Part shown: in pieces, positions 9,060-16,501 of the stretch | Position numbering within the stretch: position 1 is the first letter of the stretch | How the letters are laid out: every line of letters begins with the position of its first letter | DNA from: Oceanobacillus halotolerans | GTDB taxonomy: Bacteria; Bacillota; Bacilli; Bacillales; Amphibacillaceae | Length of the DNA stretch: 36,583 nucleotides | Direction: 5' to 3' | Assembly (NCBI RefSeq): GCF_010993955.1 | Contig: NZ_WIXL01000019.1 | Location: 1-36,583, forward strand | Notes under the pieces: model-generated | The model's input: the letters and a program-made list of their open reading frames with translations, nothing else | The model's database searches: none | Told to the model about the DNA's origin: nothing | Translations under genes and position numbers: made by a program

Positions 9060-9592
9060 AAGCAACAGGAATCGTACGACGAATTGATGATTTAGGTAGA
9101 GTAGTAATTCCAAAAGAAATCAGAAGAACGTTGCGAATCCGTGAGGGAGACCCCTTAGAGATATTTGTTGATCGCGAAGGCGAAGTGATCTTGAAAAAAT
9201 ATTCACCTATAAATGAATTAGGGAATTTTGCACAAGAATACGCTGAAGCATTATTTGATTCCCTGCAATATCCAGTGCTAATTTGTGATCGGGATGAATT
9301 TATAGCTGTGGCTGGTGAATCGAAAAAAGACTACTTAAATAAACATATTGGTGAACAATTAGAAAAAACAATGGATTCTAGATCGGTCTTAAAAGAAATG
9401 GAAAAAACATCTGTTGAATTACTACAAGGAAAAGACGAAGAAGTGGACGCTTATTGCATCAGCCCCATTATCGCAAATGGTGATCCAATTGGCTGTGTGA
9501 TGATTTTCTCTAAGAATGGAGATGCCTTTGGCGATGTGGAAGAAAAAGCAGTAGAAACGGCGTCCAATTTTTTAGCGAAACAGATGGAATAA
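9056..9592 (+). CDS. spoVT: Stage V sporulation transcription factor SpoVT
   Basis: SpoVT is a forespore DNA-binding regulator that modulates sigma-G-dependent genes and spore germination properties. The N-terminal swapped-hairpin AbrB domain (about 1-50) reads IVRRIDDLGRVVIPKEIRR...GDPLEIFVDREGEVILKKYSP; the rest is a GAF-like domain (about 55-178). The 178-aa length is identical to the B. subtilis protein. The start is fixed by the conserved N-terminus, despite a poor own ribosome-binding site (see the leader ORF). It lies between mfd and yabM as in B. subtilis. Confidence 0.96.
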   Translation: MKATGIVRRIDDLGRVVIPKEIRRTLRIREGDPLEIFVDREGEVILKKYSPINELGNFAQEYAEALFDSLQYPVLICDRDEFIAVAGESKKDYLNKHIGEQLEKTMDSRSVLKEMEKTSVELLQGKDEEVDAYCISPIIANGDPIGCVMIFSKNGDAFGDVEEKAVETASNFLAKQME

Positions 9593-9607
9593 CACAGTAC
9601 TTAACCG

Positions 9608-9657
9608 AAAAGGCTTCCTCAAAAGTGATCATGCTTTCTGAGGGAGCCTTTCTATTT
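9608..9657 (+). terminator. Rho-independent terminator of spoVT
   Basis: AAAAGGCTTCCTCAAAAG pairs with CTTTCTGAGGGAGCCTTT and is followed by TCTATTTT. It ends where the left flank of the next repeat element begins. Confidence 0.8.
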
Positions 9658-9665
9658 TAGGATTA

Positions 9666-10296
9666 GGCTTTTTTCTAAAGGCTGTTTTCTAAAAGATTAT
9701 TGCTTTTTTAAGTATGAATCATAATGAATAGTTGATACAAATTGCGACTTAACATAGTCGTCTTGATTTCCGCTTTGGACAGTCGCTTTCACCATGGGCA
9801 CAAGTGCGACATCTGTTCAAACTTATTCGTTTTCACAGTGTCTTCTTCGCCGCAGGCACGGCCTCAGCCTCCTCTTTAGAAAAGCTAAAAGCGCCTTGGT
9901 CACCCCCGATTAGAAAACTTGGCTTGTCGCCAAGTGGCGAAAGCCTTAGTTGCACTTATGCAGTAAGAACGTTTTTTTCTTATCTGCCAAGCTTAAGCCG
10001 AGCCTCGGCGTGGCGCTTTTTGCGCGTAATGTGGATTGACTTAAGACCTCGAGGGGGTAGGCACTGAAGCTAGACATCGGAAGAAAACTACTTCTTGTGG
10101 GGTCTTCGGACACGTGCTGTTCCTGCAGGAGATCGATGAGACCCCACAGGGCGTTAGCCCGAGGAGGCTCACCACTCCCCCGAGGAAAGCGAAGTGTATT
10201 TCCAGAACGGATAAACACTCTATACATCGCCTTAACTTACGTCGCAATCTATAGATGCTGTGACTTATGAAACCAACAAAGTATGACAAAAGTGCC
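9666..10296 (+). mobile_element. 631-bp composite repeat element between spoVT and yabM
   Basis: Same family and orientation as 4654-5296. The left end is GGCTTTTTTCTAAAGGCTGTTTTC (the first about 14 bp look duplicated); the right end is CAACAAAGTATGACAAAAGTGCC. The flanks TAGGATTA (9658-9665) and TAGTATTA (10297-10304) agree at 7 of 8 bases, a probable target-site duplication. Inside: a minus-strand X unit with module A (about 9795-9847), interrupted by module C (9891-10064), then the second half of a plus-strand X without module A. The two X units join at the palindrome TCCTGCAGGA (about 10112-10121). No gene is supported in 9593-10354. Confidence 0.72.
9891..10064 (-). repeat. Module C, multi-hairpin repeat
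   Basis: On the minus strand GTGCCTACCCCC...CGGGGGTGACCAAGGCGC forms the outer stem. Within it lie a GCGC/GCGC hairpin, a GCAG-TAAGAA / TTCTTA-CTGC hairpin and a GGCTTTCGCC/GGCGACAAGCC hairpin. It interrupts the X unit near its loop. Confidence 0.75.
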
Positions 10297-10309
10297 TAGT
10301 ATTAATATA

Positions 10310-10318
10310 TGCTATAAT
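10310..10318 (+). promoter_or_regulatory. Extended -10 promoter of yabM
   Basis: TGCTATAAT is an extended -10 element (TG-N-TATAAT), 37 nt before the yabM start and just past the repeat and its right duplication. No good -35 is seen. Confidence 0.5.
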
Positions 10319-10354
10319 GAGATAAAATTTTGACATTATAAAAGGGCGAATCAC

Positions 10355-11938
10355 ATGAGTGATAATGAATCAAATACGTTTTTTAGAGGTGCATTACTTC
10401 TAACGATAGCAGCGTTTATAAGTAAACTATTGAGTGCAGGTTATCGAATTCCATTGCAAAATATAACTGGTGATATTGGCTTTTATGTGTATCAACAGGT
10501 ATACCCAATTTTAGGAATTGCAATGGTCATGGCCTTATATGGATTTCCTTCAGCTATCTCCAAAATGACAGTAGAATTACAAGAAAAAGGGCATGGTATT
10601 TCGTTGAAGGGTTTTTACCTTCCCATTCTACTTATTCTTTTTGGTATAGGTGGTGCTGTCTTTAGCTTTTTATGGCTTAACGCTCATTTACTAGCACAAT
10701 GGGTTGGAGATCCGCAACTAGCCACTATTTATCGCGTAAGTGCTTTTGTTTTTTTACTAATTCCAATTACAGCTATATTACGTGGCGTATTTCAAGGAAA
10801 TAATGAAATGAAGCCAACTGCATATTCGCAAATCGGAGAACAAATCATACGCGTTGGGATTATTATTTTAGCTGCTGTATTTATAGCCATACAGGATGAA
10901 TCGATTTATCAGGTTGGACAGGCTGCTGTCTATGCTTCGCTATTTGGTGCGTGTACTGCAATTGGTATTCTCGTTTTATTTTTTCAAAAACAAAAACCAT
11001 ATGATAAACAACAGGCTGTGATACCATGGACGTATTATATAAGAACACTTATTTCCTTAGGGGTTGTTGCAGTTTTTAATCACATGGTATTATTGATCAT
11101 CCAATTTGCAGATGCATTCACACTAGTACCAAGTTTAATGGCTTCTGGAATGGAAAAGATGGAGGCTATTACAGATAAAGGTGTATTTGACCGTGGACAA
11201 CCACTTTTACAATTAGGTACAGTCCTTGGTTCATCCTTTGCATTAGCTATAATTCCTTCTATTTCTAAGGAAAAACTGGAACAGAAGCAAGCACAATTTA
11301 CCCATTTTATACAAAATGCCCTATTAGTTAGTTTTTACTTATCATTAGGTGCTACTGTTGGTTTAATAACGATATTTCCTTATGCCAATCAATTGTTATA
11401 TCAAAATACAGATGGAACAGTTTATTTACAAATCTTGATGGTAGGAATCTTTTTATGTTCGATTGGGATAACAGCTGCCTCGATCTTACAAGGGTTAGGC
11501 TATATTAAACGGACAGCAGGTTTTATTGTTATTGCCTTTTTTGTTAAATGGGTCACCAATCAATTACTAGTACCACTTTTGGGGATTACAGGTAGTTCAA
11601 TTGCAACTATTATAAGCTTACTCGTGTTATGTATATTGGTGTTTATAGAACTAAAACGAAAGGTACCAACATTACATTTTTGGAAGAAAATCAATCTACC
11701 TGCATTGACAATTGCAGTGGGTGTGATGGTTATGTATCTTCTCTTTGTCAATTATCTTTTCTCATTTTTGACGATAACATCACGATTTGATCTTCTTTTA
11801 TATGTTATGTTTGTTTCCGTTACAGGTGGAATCCTTTATCTATATTGCTTATTAAAAGGCCGAGTGTTTACCGATGAAGAATTACAGATGATACCGTTCG
11901 CATCACGTTTTATGAAATTACATAATGGGAGGAACTAA
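10355..11938 (+). CDS. yabM: Polysaccharide/lipid flippase-like membrane protein YabM (SpoVB/MurJ superfamily)
   Basis: A multi-pass membrane protein of the MOP (MVF/MATE-like) superfamily that includes SpoVB, Wzx and MurJ. The 527-aa sequence has about 14 hydrophobic segments, beginning with ALLLTIAAFISKLLSAGYRIPL, the usual N-terminus of Bacillus SpoVB-type proteins, and a conserved YGFPSAISKM segment. Members move undecaprenyl-linked wall precursors or other lipid-linked sugars across the membrane; the substrate here cannot be told from sequence. AAAGGGCG supports the start. The stop is 3 nt before yabN, so the genes are co-transcribed. Confidence 0.88.
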   Translation: MSDNESNTFFRGALLLTIAAFISKLLSAGYRIPLQNITGDIGFYVYQQVYPILGIAMVMALYGFPSAISKMTVELQEKGHGISLKGFYLPILLILFGIGGAVFSFLWLNAHLLAQWVGDPQLATIYRVSAFVFLLIPITAILRGVFQGNNEMKPTAYSQIGEQIIRVGIIILAAVFIAIQDESIYQVGQAAVYASLFGACTAIGILVLFFQKQKPYDKQQAVIPWTYYIRTLISLGVVAVFNHMVLLIIQFADAFTLVPSLMASGMEKMEAITDKGVFDRGQPLLQLGTVLGSSFALAIIPSISKEKLEQKQAQFTHFIQNALLVSFYLSLGATVGLITIFPYANQLLYQNTDGTVYLQILMVGIFLCSIGITAASILQGLGYIKRTAGFIVIAFFVKWVTNQLLVPLLGITGSSIATIISLLVLCILVFIELKRKVPTLHFWKKINLPALTIAVGVMVMYLLFVNYLFSFLTITSRFDLLLYVMFVSVTGGILYLYCLLKGRVFTDEELQMIPFASRFMKLHNGRN

Positions 11939-11941
11939 TGA

Positions 11942-13393
11942 ATGGGAAAAATTGATGTAATAGGATTAGGTGCTGGTGATCTTAATCAGTTACCTGTTGG
12001 TATTTATAAAACATTAACAGAAACACAAGCCGATATTTATACAAGAACGATCGATCATCCTGTTGTAAAAGCATTACAAAATGAAGACGTAAAATTTATA
12101 TCATTTGATGGAATCTATGAAGCAGAAGATCAATTTGAAAAGGTGTATGAGCGGATTGTAGATACTTTATTGGATGAGGCGAAAAAACGTTCAACTTCTA
12201 TCATTTACACCGTACCAGGTCACCCGATGCTTGCTGAAAAAACGGTACAACTGTTATTGGAACAATCTGAAGCAGAAGTTTCCATCCTTGGTGGGCAGAG
12301 TTATTTAGATGATCTTTTTACAGCATTACAAATCGATCCAATTGAGGGCTTTCAGTTTGTAGATGGCATGGAATTTGATCGAGCGAACATCAACTACCAA
12401 CAGCATCTTATTTTTTGCCAAGTATATGATCAGATGATTGCTTCTAATGTGAAGCTAGCTTTATTAGAAGACTTGCCACCTGATTATGAGATCACCATTG
12501 TGGAAGCAGCGGGGACAAGACAGGAAAAAATACAAACCGTTTCATTAGCTGACCTAGACCGTTCTATTGCCTTAAGCAATTTGACTACCGTTTATGTTCC
12601 ACCAGCATCGAAGAACCTATTAAATCATACCTTTACAAGATTACACGAAGTAATTGCGACATTACGTTCCCCTGATGGTTGTCCATGGGATCGAGCACAA
12701 ACTCATGAAAGCTTACGGCCATATGCCATCGAGGAAGTGTATGAACTAATAGAGGCTATAAACAATGAAGATGATGAAAACTTAATTGAAGAATTAGGTG
12801 ATGTATTATTGCAAGTGATGCTACATAGTCAGATTGGGGAAGATGATGGATACTTTACGATTGACGATGTAATTCACTCGATTACAACAAAGATGATTCA
12901 TCGCCATCCGCATGTGTTTCAAGATGTAGAAGTTAACTCAGTTGATGACGTCTATAAAAATTGGGAAGAGCTGAAAAAGGAAGAAAAAGGGGAGCAGCGG
13001 CAATCTATATTAGATGGTATTCCAACCAGCTTACCGTCTCTAGCTAAAGCATATAAACTACAGAAGAAGGCTGCTAAGGTTGGTTTTGATTGGAAAGAAA
13101 GTGATCCTATATGGGAGAAGCTCCAAGAGGAAATCGATGAATTTCAGGAAGCTGTTCATGAGAAGGATCAAACGGAAACGGAAAAAGAGCTGGGTGATGT
13201 GTTGTTTGTCATTGCTAATATAGCAAGGTATTATAAAATAAATCCAGAAATAGCATTAGAGCAAACCAATCAAAAGTTTCGTTCCAGGTTTTCTTATATT
13301 GAAGAACAATTGCAAAAAGAAGATAAGGATATTCACCATACATCTTTAGAAGAAATGGATTACTATTGGAATCAAGCAAAGGAGAGGGAATAG
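11942..13393 (+). CDS. yabN: YabN: tetrapyrrole-methylase-like domain fused to MazG NTP pyrophosphohydrolase
   Basis: Two-part protein of 483 aa. Residues 1 to about 220 form an SAM-dependent tetrapyrrole-methylase fold (IGLGAGDLNQLP near the N-terminus, TVPGHPMLAEKTV); the substrate of this part is unknown. The C-terminal half is MazG: SPDGCPWDRAQTHESLRPYA with the acidic metal-binding helices EEVYELIEA and EELGDVLLQVMLHS, then a second MazG repeat (EEIDEFQEA...EKELGDVLFVIANIAR). MazG enzymes hydrolyse nucleoside triphosphates to monophosphates, probably cleaning damaged nucleotides. GGGAGGA upstream sets the start at 11942. It is tightly coupled to yabM and rqcP. Confidence 0.93.
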   Translation: MGKIDVIGLGAGDLNQLPVGIYKTLTETQADIYTRTIDHPVVKALQNEDVKFISFDGIYEAEDQFEKVYERIVDTLLDEAKKRSTSIIYTVPGHPMLAEKTVQLLLEQSEAEVSILGGQSYLDDLFTALQIDPIEGFQFVDGMEFDRANINYQQHLIFCQVYDQMIASNVKLALLEDLPPDYEITIVEAAGTRQEKIQTVSLADLDRSIALSNLTTVYVPPASKNLLNHTFTRLHEVIATLRSPDGCPWDRAQTHESLRPYAIEEVYELIEAINNEDDENLIEELGDVLLQVMLHSQIGEDDGYFTIDDVIHSITTKMIHRHPHVFQDVEVNSVDDVYKNWEELKKEEKGEQRQSILDGIPTSLPSLAKAYKLQKKAAKVGFDWKESDPIWEKLQEEIDEFQEAVHEKDQTETEKELGDVLFVIANIARYYKINPEIALEQTNQKFRSRFSYIEEQLQKEDKDIHHTSLEEMDYYWNQAKERE

Positions 13394-13397
13394 TAGT

Positions 13398-13655
13398 ATG
13401 CGCTTAGATAAATTTTTGAAAATTTCTCGTCTTATTAAACGACGTACCTTAGCAAAGGAAGTAGCAGATCAAGGACGAATTACTATTAATGGAAATAAAG
13501 CGAAAGCATCATCCACTGTATCAGTTGGGGATGAACTCGTTATTCAATTTGGTCAAAAGCTAGTAACCATTGAAGTAAAAGCATTAAAAGAGAATGTGAA
13601 AAAAGATGAAGCAGACATGTTATATAATGTTATGAAAGAAGAACGAAAAGAGTAG
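13398..13655 (+). CDS. rqcP: RqcP (YabO), S4-domain ribosome quality-control factor
   Basis: Small RNA-binding protein of the Hsp15/S4 family. In B. subtilis RqcP works with RqcH on obstructed 50S subunits to add alanine tails to stalled nascent chains. The whole 85-aa product is essentially one S4 domain: MRLDKFLKISRLIKRRTLAKEV and DQGRITINGNKAKASSTVSVGDELVI. The start lies 4 nt after the yabN stop, with GGAGAGGG upstream in the yabN end. No in-frame alternative start is near. It is the last gene before the yabP hairpin. Confidence 0.95.
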   Translation: MRLDKFLKISRLIKRRTLAKEVADQGRITINGNKAKASSTVSVGDELVIQFGQKLVTIEVKALKENVKKDEADMLYNVMKEERKE

Positions 13656-13667
13656 TTCTATCCTTGT

Positions 13668-13701
13668 CCCTCCTATCATACAGTAGTAATGATAAGGAGG
13701 G
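13668..13701 (+). promoter_or_regulatory. Hairpin masking the yabP ribosome-binding site (or weak terminator)
   Basis: CCCTCCTATCAT (13668-13679) pairs with ATGATAAGGAGGG (13689-13701) with one bulged A and a 9-nt loop. The right arm contains the yabP Shine-Dalgarno AAGGAGGG. TTTT after the stem also allows a weak terminator of the yabM-yabN-rqcP transcript. Confidence 0.65.
13677..13684 (+). promoter_or_regulatory. Possible sigma-E -10 element for yabP
   Basis: CATACAGT matches the sigma-E -10 consensus CATACANT exactly; the -35 region (around GTTCTAT, 13655-13661) is poor. Start of transcription would be near 13691, downstream of the left arm of the hairpin. Confidence 0.4.
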
Positions 13702-13708
13702 TTTTAAC

Positions 13709-14008
13709 ATGAACTACAATGATAAAGAACCAAGCACACATGTCAGTCAAGATCATTTTTTGAAAGTGAATAATCGAAAAAACATAGAAATTACAGGTGT
13801 TAAAGAAGTAGATAGCTTTGATAATGAAGAGTTTTTACTAGAAACTGTTATGGGTTATCTAATCGTGAGAGGTCATAACCTACATTTACAAAACCTAGAT
13901 GTTGGGGAAGGAATTGTAGCGATAAAGGGAAGGATCTATGAGCTATCCTATGTAGATGGAGATCAACAGGAGAAAGCTAAAGGATTCTTTAGCAAGCTAT
14001 TTAGATGA
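13709..14008 (+). CDS. yabP: Sporulation protein YabP
   Basis: Member of the YabP family, needed for normal spore formation and expressed in the mother cell under sigma-E in B. subtilis; molecular role not established. The 99-aa product carries the family core NRKNIEITGVKEVDSFD and LETVMGYLIVRGHNLHLQNLDV, predicted mostly beta. AAGGAGGG 8 nt before the ATG fixes the start; upstream in-frame starts run into the masking hairpin and are rejected. Its TGA overlaps the yabQ ATG (ATGA), so the pair is translationally coupled. Confidence 0.93.
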   Translation: MNYNDKEPSTHVSQDHFLKVNNRKNIEITGVKEVDSFDNEEFLLETVMGYLIVRGHNLHLQNLDVGEGIVAIKGRIYELSYVDGDQQEKAKGFFSKLFR

Positions 14009-14604
14009 CATTATCTGTCCAGTTCATGACGATGATTGTGATGACATTAGGTGGTTTCTATCTAGGGATGGCACAGGATACTTTTCGTCGTTTTTCCATC
14101 CATTGGGAGAAACGAGTCATCCTTCCCTATGTCATGGAAGTGAGTTTTTGGCTAACCCAAACCTTGTTATTATTTTATTTGTTATTTTTGGTGAATGCAG
14201 GAGAACTTAGGGTTTATGTCTTTCTTGCTTGCTTACTAGGTTTTGCCGCTTACCAAGCTTTAGCTGCAACGCTTTATAAGCGTTTATTAGAACGAATGAT
14301 AAACATTTGTACAACGGTTTATCGTTTTTCCGCAAGAATGGTACATGCAATTATTATAAAACCGATTACATTTCTTATTGGAATCGTCGTAACTTGTGTT
14401 TTATTTTTGCTCCAACTATTATGGAAGATTCTTCAGAAATTATTAAAAGGGGTATACCTTCCACTGAAATGGACTTTAAAACAACTATATCGTATTCTTC
14501 CAAAGTCATTTAAAAAGTTTTTGCACAAATTAGCAGGATTTTATAGTAAAATGAAGAATATAGTATTAAAATCAGTGGACAAGCTAACGTCGTGGAGGAG
14601 GTAG
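14005..14604 (+). CDS. yabQ: Spore cortex membrane protein YabQ
   Basis: YabQ is an integral membrane protein required for cortex formation; in B. subtilis it localises to the membranes around the forespore. The 199-aa product has about four hydrophobic segments (near residues 6-24, 42-62, 68-88 and 112-132) and a basic, amphipathic C-terminal part rich in Lys and Leu. The motif YLGMAQDTFRRF after the first segment is typical. The start overlaps the yabP stop, and the ribosome-binding site lies in the end of yabP. divIC follows after 6 nt. Confidence 0.9.
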   Translation: MTLSVQFMTMIVMTLGGFYLGMAQDTFRRFSIHWEKRVILPYVMEVSFWLTQTLLLFYLLFLVNAGELRVYVFLACLLGFAAYQALAATLYKRLLERMINICTTVYRFSARMVHAIIIKPITFLIGIVVTCVLFLLQLLWKILQKLLKGVYLPLKWTLKQLYRILPKSFKKFLHKLAGFYSKMKNIVLKSVDKLTSWRR

Positions 14605-14610
14605 TACCCT

Positions 14611-14991
14611 GTGCCTGCAAATAGAAAAACGGTTACAAGATTAGATTCGAACTATATGCAAGAGTACGATGCATACATAGAAAGACAAAGGCGAAAAAAG
14701 AAACGTCTCGTACGTCGTCTTGTATTATTTTCGATTATCGTCATGATTGGCATTGGAAGCATGGCTACCTATCATGTGAAGCAGCGTACGATACATGCTG
14801 AAAAAGTAGCAGAGTATGAGCAGTTGGAAGAGGAATTGCAAAACTTGAAAAATGAAGAAACAAATTTGCGGGAAGAAATGGAATTGTTAAATGATGAAAG
14901 CTATGTGTTAGAAATAGCCCGTACGAACTATTTTTTCTCTAAAGAAGGCGAACTTATTTTTAAAGTACCGAATGATGACCCTGCATATTGA
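14611..14991 (+). CDS. divIC: Cell-division protein DivIC (FtsB-like)
   Basis: Bitopic divisome protein that partners FtsL and DivIB at the septum. The 126-aa product has a basic cytoplasmic N-terminus (ERQRRKKKRLVRR), one transmembrane helix (about 37-55) and an extracellular leucine-rich coiled coil (about 62-98: EYEQLEEELQNLKNEE), then the conserved tail segment EIARTNYFFSKEGELIF. It starts with GTG; GGAGGAGG, overlapping the end of yabQ, lies upstream. Its TGA is part of the TTGACA of the yabR promoter. Confidence 0.95.
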   Translation: MPANRKTVTRLDSNYMQEYDAYIERQRRKKKRLVRRLVLFSIIVMIGIGSMATYHVKQRTIHAEKVAEYEQLEEELQNLKNEETNLREEMELLNDESYVLEIARTNYFFSKEGELIFKVPNDDPAY

Positions 14992-15017
14992 CACACTTTT
15001 ACAAGCTTAGCTATAAT
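14988..15017 (+). promoter_or_regulatory. Strong sigma-A promoter of yabR overlapping the divIC stop
   Basis: TTGACA (14988-14993), 18 nt, TATAAT (15012-15017): both hexamers are consensus. The TGA inside the -35 is the divIC stop codon. The 5' leader of yabR would be about 125 nt. Confidence 0.8.
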
Positions 15018-15148
15018 ATATAGTAAGTATATATCATACCTTTGTATCAACTTTGATGATGCGAACGTTGAATATACAAAAATCTTTCGTTACATTCTAA
15101 AAGACGAGAGAATAGTTTCTAACAATTCTAAGGAGGAGCATTTTTTTT

Positions 15149-15532
15149 ATGTCAATCGAAGTAGGCAGCAAGCTGCAAGGAAAGGTAACTGGTATCACTA
15201 ATTTTGGTGCTTTTGTGGAAATCGAGAAAGGGAAGACTGGACTTGTTCACATTAGTGAAGTTGCCGATAACTATGTAAAAGACATTAATGAACATCTTAG
15301 TGTAGGTGAAGAAGTTAAAGTAAAAGTGATTAATGTCGAAAAGGATGGAAAGATCGGGTTATCCATTAAAAAAGCAAAAGAAAAACCAGTAAGACAAAAA
15401 ACTTCTAGAGATCGAGCTGAGAACTTTGAAGCAAAAATCAGCCGTTTTCTAAAAGACTCAGAAGACCGTCAAGCCTCTTTGAAGAAGCACACGGAATCTA
15501 AACGTGGAGGTCGAGGTGCTAAAAGAGGATAG
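15149..15532 (+). CDS. yabR: S1-domain RNA-binding protein YabR
   Basis: A 127-aa protein with one S1 domain (about 1-72: VGSKLQGKVTGITNFGAFVEI...KTGLVHISEVADNYV...GKIGLSIKKA), as in polynucleotide phosphorylase and ribosomal S1, followed by a basic, charged tail ending in GGRGAKRG. It probably binds RNA or the ribosome; the exact role is not established. AAGGAGGAG 9 nt upstream is a strong ribosome-binding site. It has its own promoter at 14988 and its own terminator. Confidence 0.93.
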   Translation: MSIEVGSKLQGKVTGITNFGAFVEIEKGKTGLVHISEVADNYVKDINEHLSVGEEVKVKVINVEKDGKIGLSIKKAKEKPVRQKTSRDRAENFEAKISRFLKDSEDRQASLKKHTESKRGGRGAKRG

Positions 15533-15605
15533 CAGTTTTGCTGTCTATAGAGAATAAATATGCTCTATGTCATTCATATAAGGTTCGTTGGATTTTAGGA
15601 ATGCA

Positions 15606-15653
15606 AAAATACACCCACTACTTTTCACTGTAAAAAGCGGGTGTATTTTTTTT
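15606..15653 (+). terminator. Rho-independent terminator of yabR
   Basis: AAAAATACACCC pairs with GGGTGTATTTTT; an inner CTTTT/AAAAG stem extends it, and a run of eight T ends it. Confidence 0.85.
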
Positions 15654-15741
15654 AAGCCTCTTTTCGCATACGCTGTTGTTTTTTACGTCGTATAATCTAT
15701 ATTGTGCGCAATAACTGATGCTTAGAGCATTTATCCGTTCC

Positions 15742-15850
15742 GGAAATATACTTCGCTTTCCACGGTTGGCTGCTGAGCCTCCTCAACTCGTTCCTCGTTT
15801 GCGGGGTCTCATCTAGGCCTTTCCTCCCGTTGGAGTCTACGTATATTTCC
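15742..15850 (-). repeat. X hairpin unit lacking module A
   Basis: Terminal stem GGAAATATAC (15742-15751) / GTATATTTCC (15841-15850). The site where module A lies in other copies is uninterrupted: the complement of 15751-15765 reads CCGTGGAAAGCGAAG. Confidence 0.75.
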
Positions 15851-15914
15851 TCCACTGATATGAACAACATTTCCTATTATATATTATGTTTATACGATAG
15901 TTGATTGGAGCGTA

Positions 15915-16275
15915 GGACAGTCGACTCCTGCGGAAAAAACAACAGCTGAAGATCCCGCAGGAAGCGGTTTTTGCTTCCGATATCTAGCTACAGTGCCTAC
16001 CCCCTCGAGGTCTTAAGTCAATCCTCACTGTGGCACAAAATGCCACGCCGAGGCTCGGCTTAAGCTTGGCAGATAAGAAAAACTTTCTTACTGCATAAGT
16101 GCAACTAAGGCTTTCGCCACTTGGCGAAAAGCCAAGTTTTCTAATCGGGGGAAACCAAGGCACTTCCGCTTTTCTATAGAGGAAGCTAAAAGCGTTGTCC
16201 GTGGTAAAGAAGACACTGTGAAAACGAATAGTTTGAACAGATGTCGCACTTATGCCCGTGGTGAAAGCGACTGTC
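15915..16275 (+). repeat. X hairpin unit with modules C and A
   Basis: Terminal stem GGACAGTCG (15915-15923) / CGACTGTC (16268-16275); middle stem ACAAC (15939-15943) / GTTGT (16194-16198); loop stem GGAAGC (15960-15965) / GCTTCC (15973-15978). Module C follows the loop stem. Module A is bordered by GTGGTAAAG (16201-16209) and GTGGTGAAAG (16258-16267). Confidence 0.8.
15993..16163 (+). repeat. Module C, multi-hairpin repeat
   Basis: Outer stem GTGCCT (15993-15998) / AGGCAC (16158-16163), continued by CCCCC/GGGGG. Inside are three hairpins: GTGGCA/TGCCAC capped on TAAGTC/GGCTTA and CCTC/GAGG; GCAG-TAAGAA / TTCTTA-CTGC; and GGCTTTCGCC/GGCGAAAAGCC. The clearest copy of the five. Confidence 0.8.
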
Positions 16276-16368
16276 TGGAGCAGAAATCAACAGCACTTTT
16301 TTATTGCGCATAATACATCTTATATGCATTACGTTTAACCGTTATGTTCTTTATAAAAAAGTAGTAAT

Positions 16369-16407
16369 AAAAAAACCTGTTAAGGAATTCCTTAACAGGT
16401 TTTTTTC
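16369..16407 (-). terminator. Bidirectional terminator of tRNA-Met
   Basis: A perfect palindrome AACCTGTTAAG-GAATTC-CTTAACAGGTT flanked by A and T runs. It lies directly downstream of the tRNA on the minus strand. Confidence 0.85.
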
Positions 16408-16409
16408 AA

Positions 16410-16483
16410 TAGCGGCGGAGGGGATCGAACCCCCGACCTCACGGGTATGAACCGTACGCTCTCGCCAGCTGAGCTACACCGCC
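16410..16483 (-). tRNA. tRNA-Met (CAT), elongator type
   Basis: The minus strand reads GGCGGTGTAGCTCAGCTGG..., with D-arm, anticodon arm ACGGTTCATACCCGT (CAT), T-arm GGTTCGATCC and acceptor GGCGGTG / CGCCGCT, discriminator A. It closely resembles the elongator tRNA-Met that lies at this point in B. subtilis. CCA is not encoded (TTG follows), so it must be added by CCA transferase. It is the only minus-strand gene of the window, with its own promoter (16502-16530) and terminator (16369-16407). Confidence 0.95.
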
Positions 16484-16501
16484 AAATAAGTCACAAGAAA
16501 T

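Larger units (their letters stand above)
15656..16364 (-). mobile_element. Composite repeat element between yabR and tRNA-Met (inverted orientation)
   Basis: The left end GCCTCTTTTCGCATACGCTGTTG is the complement of the right terminal repeat of the 4654 element. The right end (CGCATAATACATCTTATATGCATTACG...TTTATAAAAAAGTAG) is the degraded complement of its left terminal repeat, so this copy is inverted. It contains an X unit on the minus strand without module A (15742-15850), and an X unit on the plus strand (15915-16275) carrying both module C and module A. No convincing target-site duplication (flanks TTTTTTAA and TAATAAAA). No protein gene in 15533-16792. Confidence 0.7.

Noticed and set aside
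9804-10289. Frames of 82-93 codons between spoVT and yabM
   Set aside because: Translations of modules A, C and X; the frame is set by the repeats, not by coding selection.
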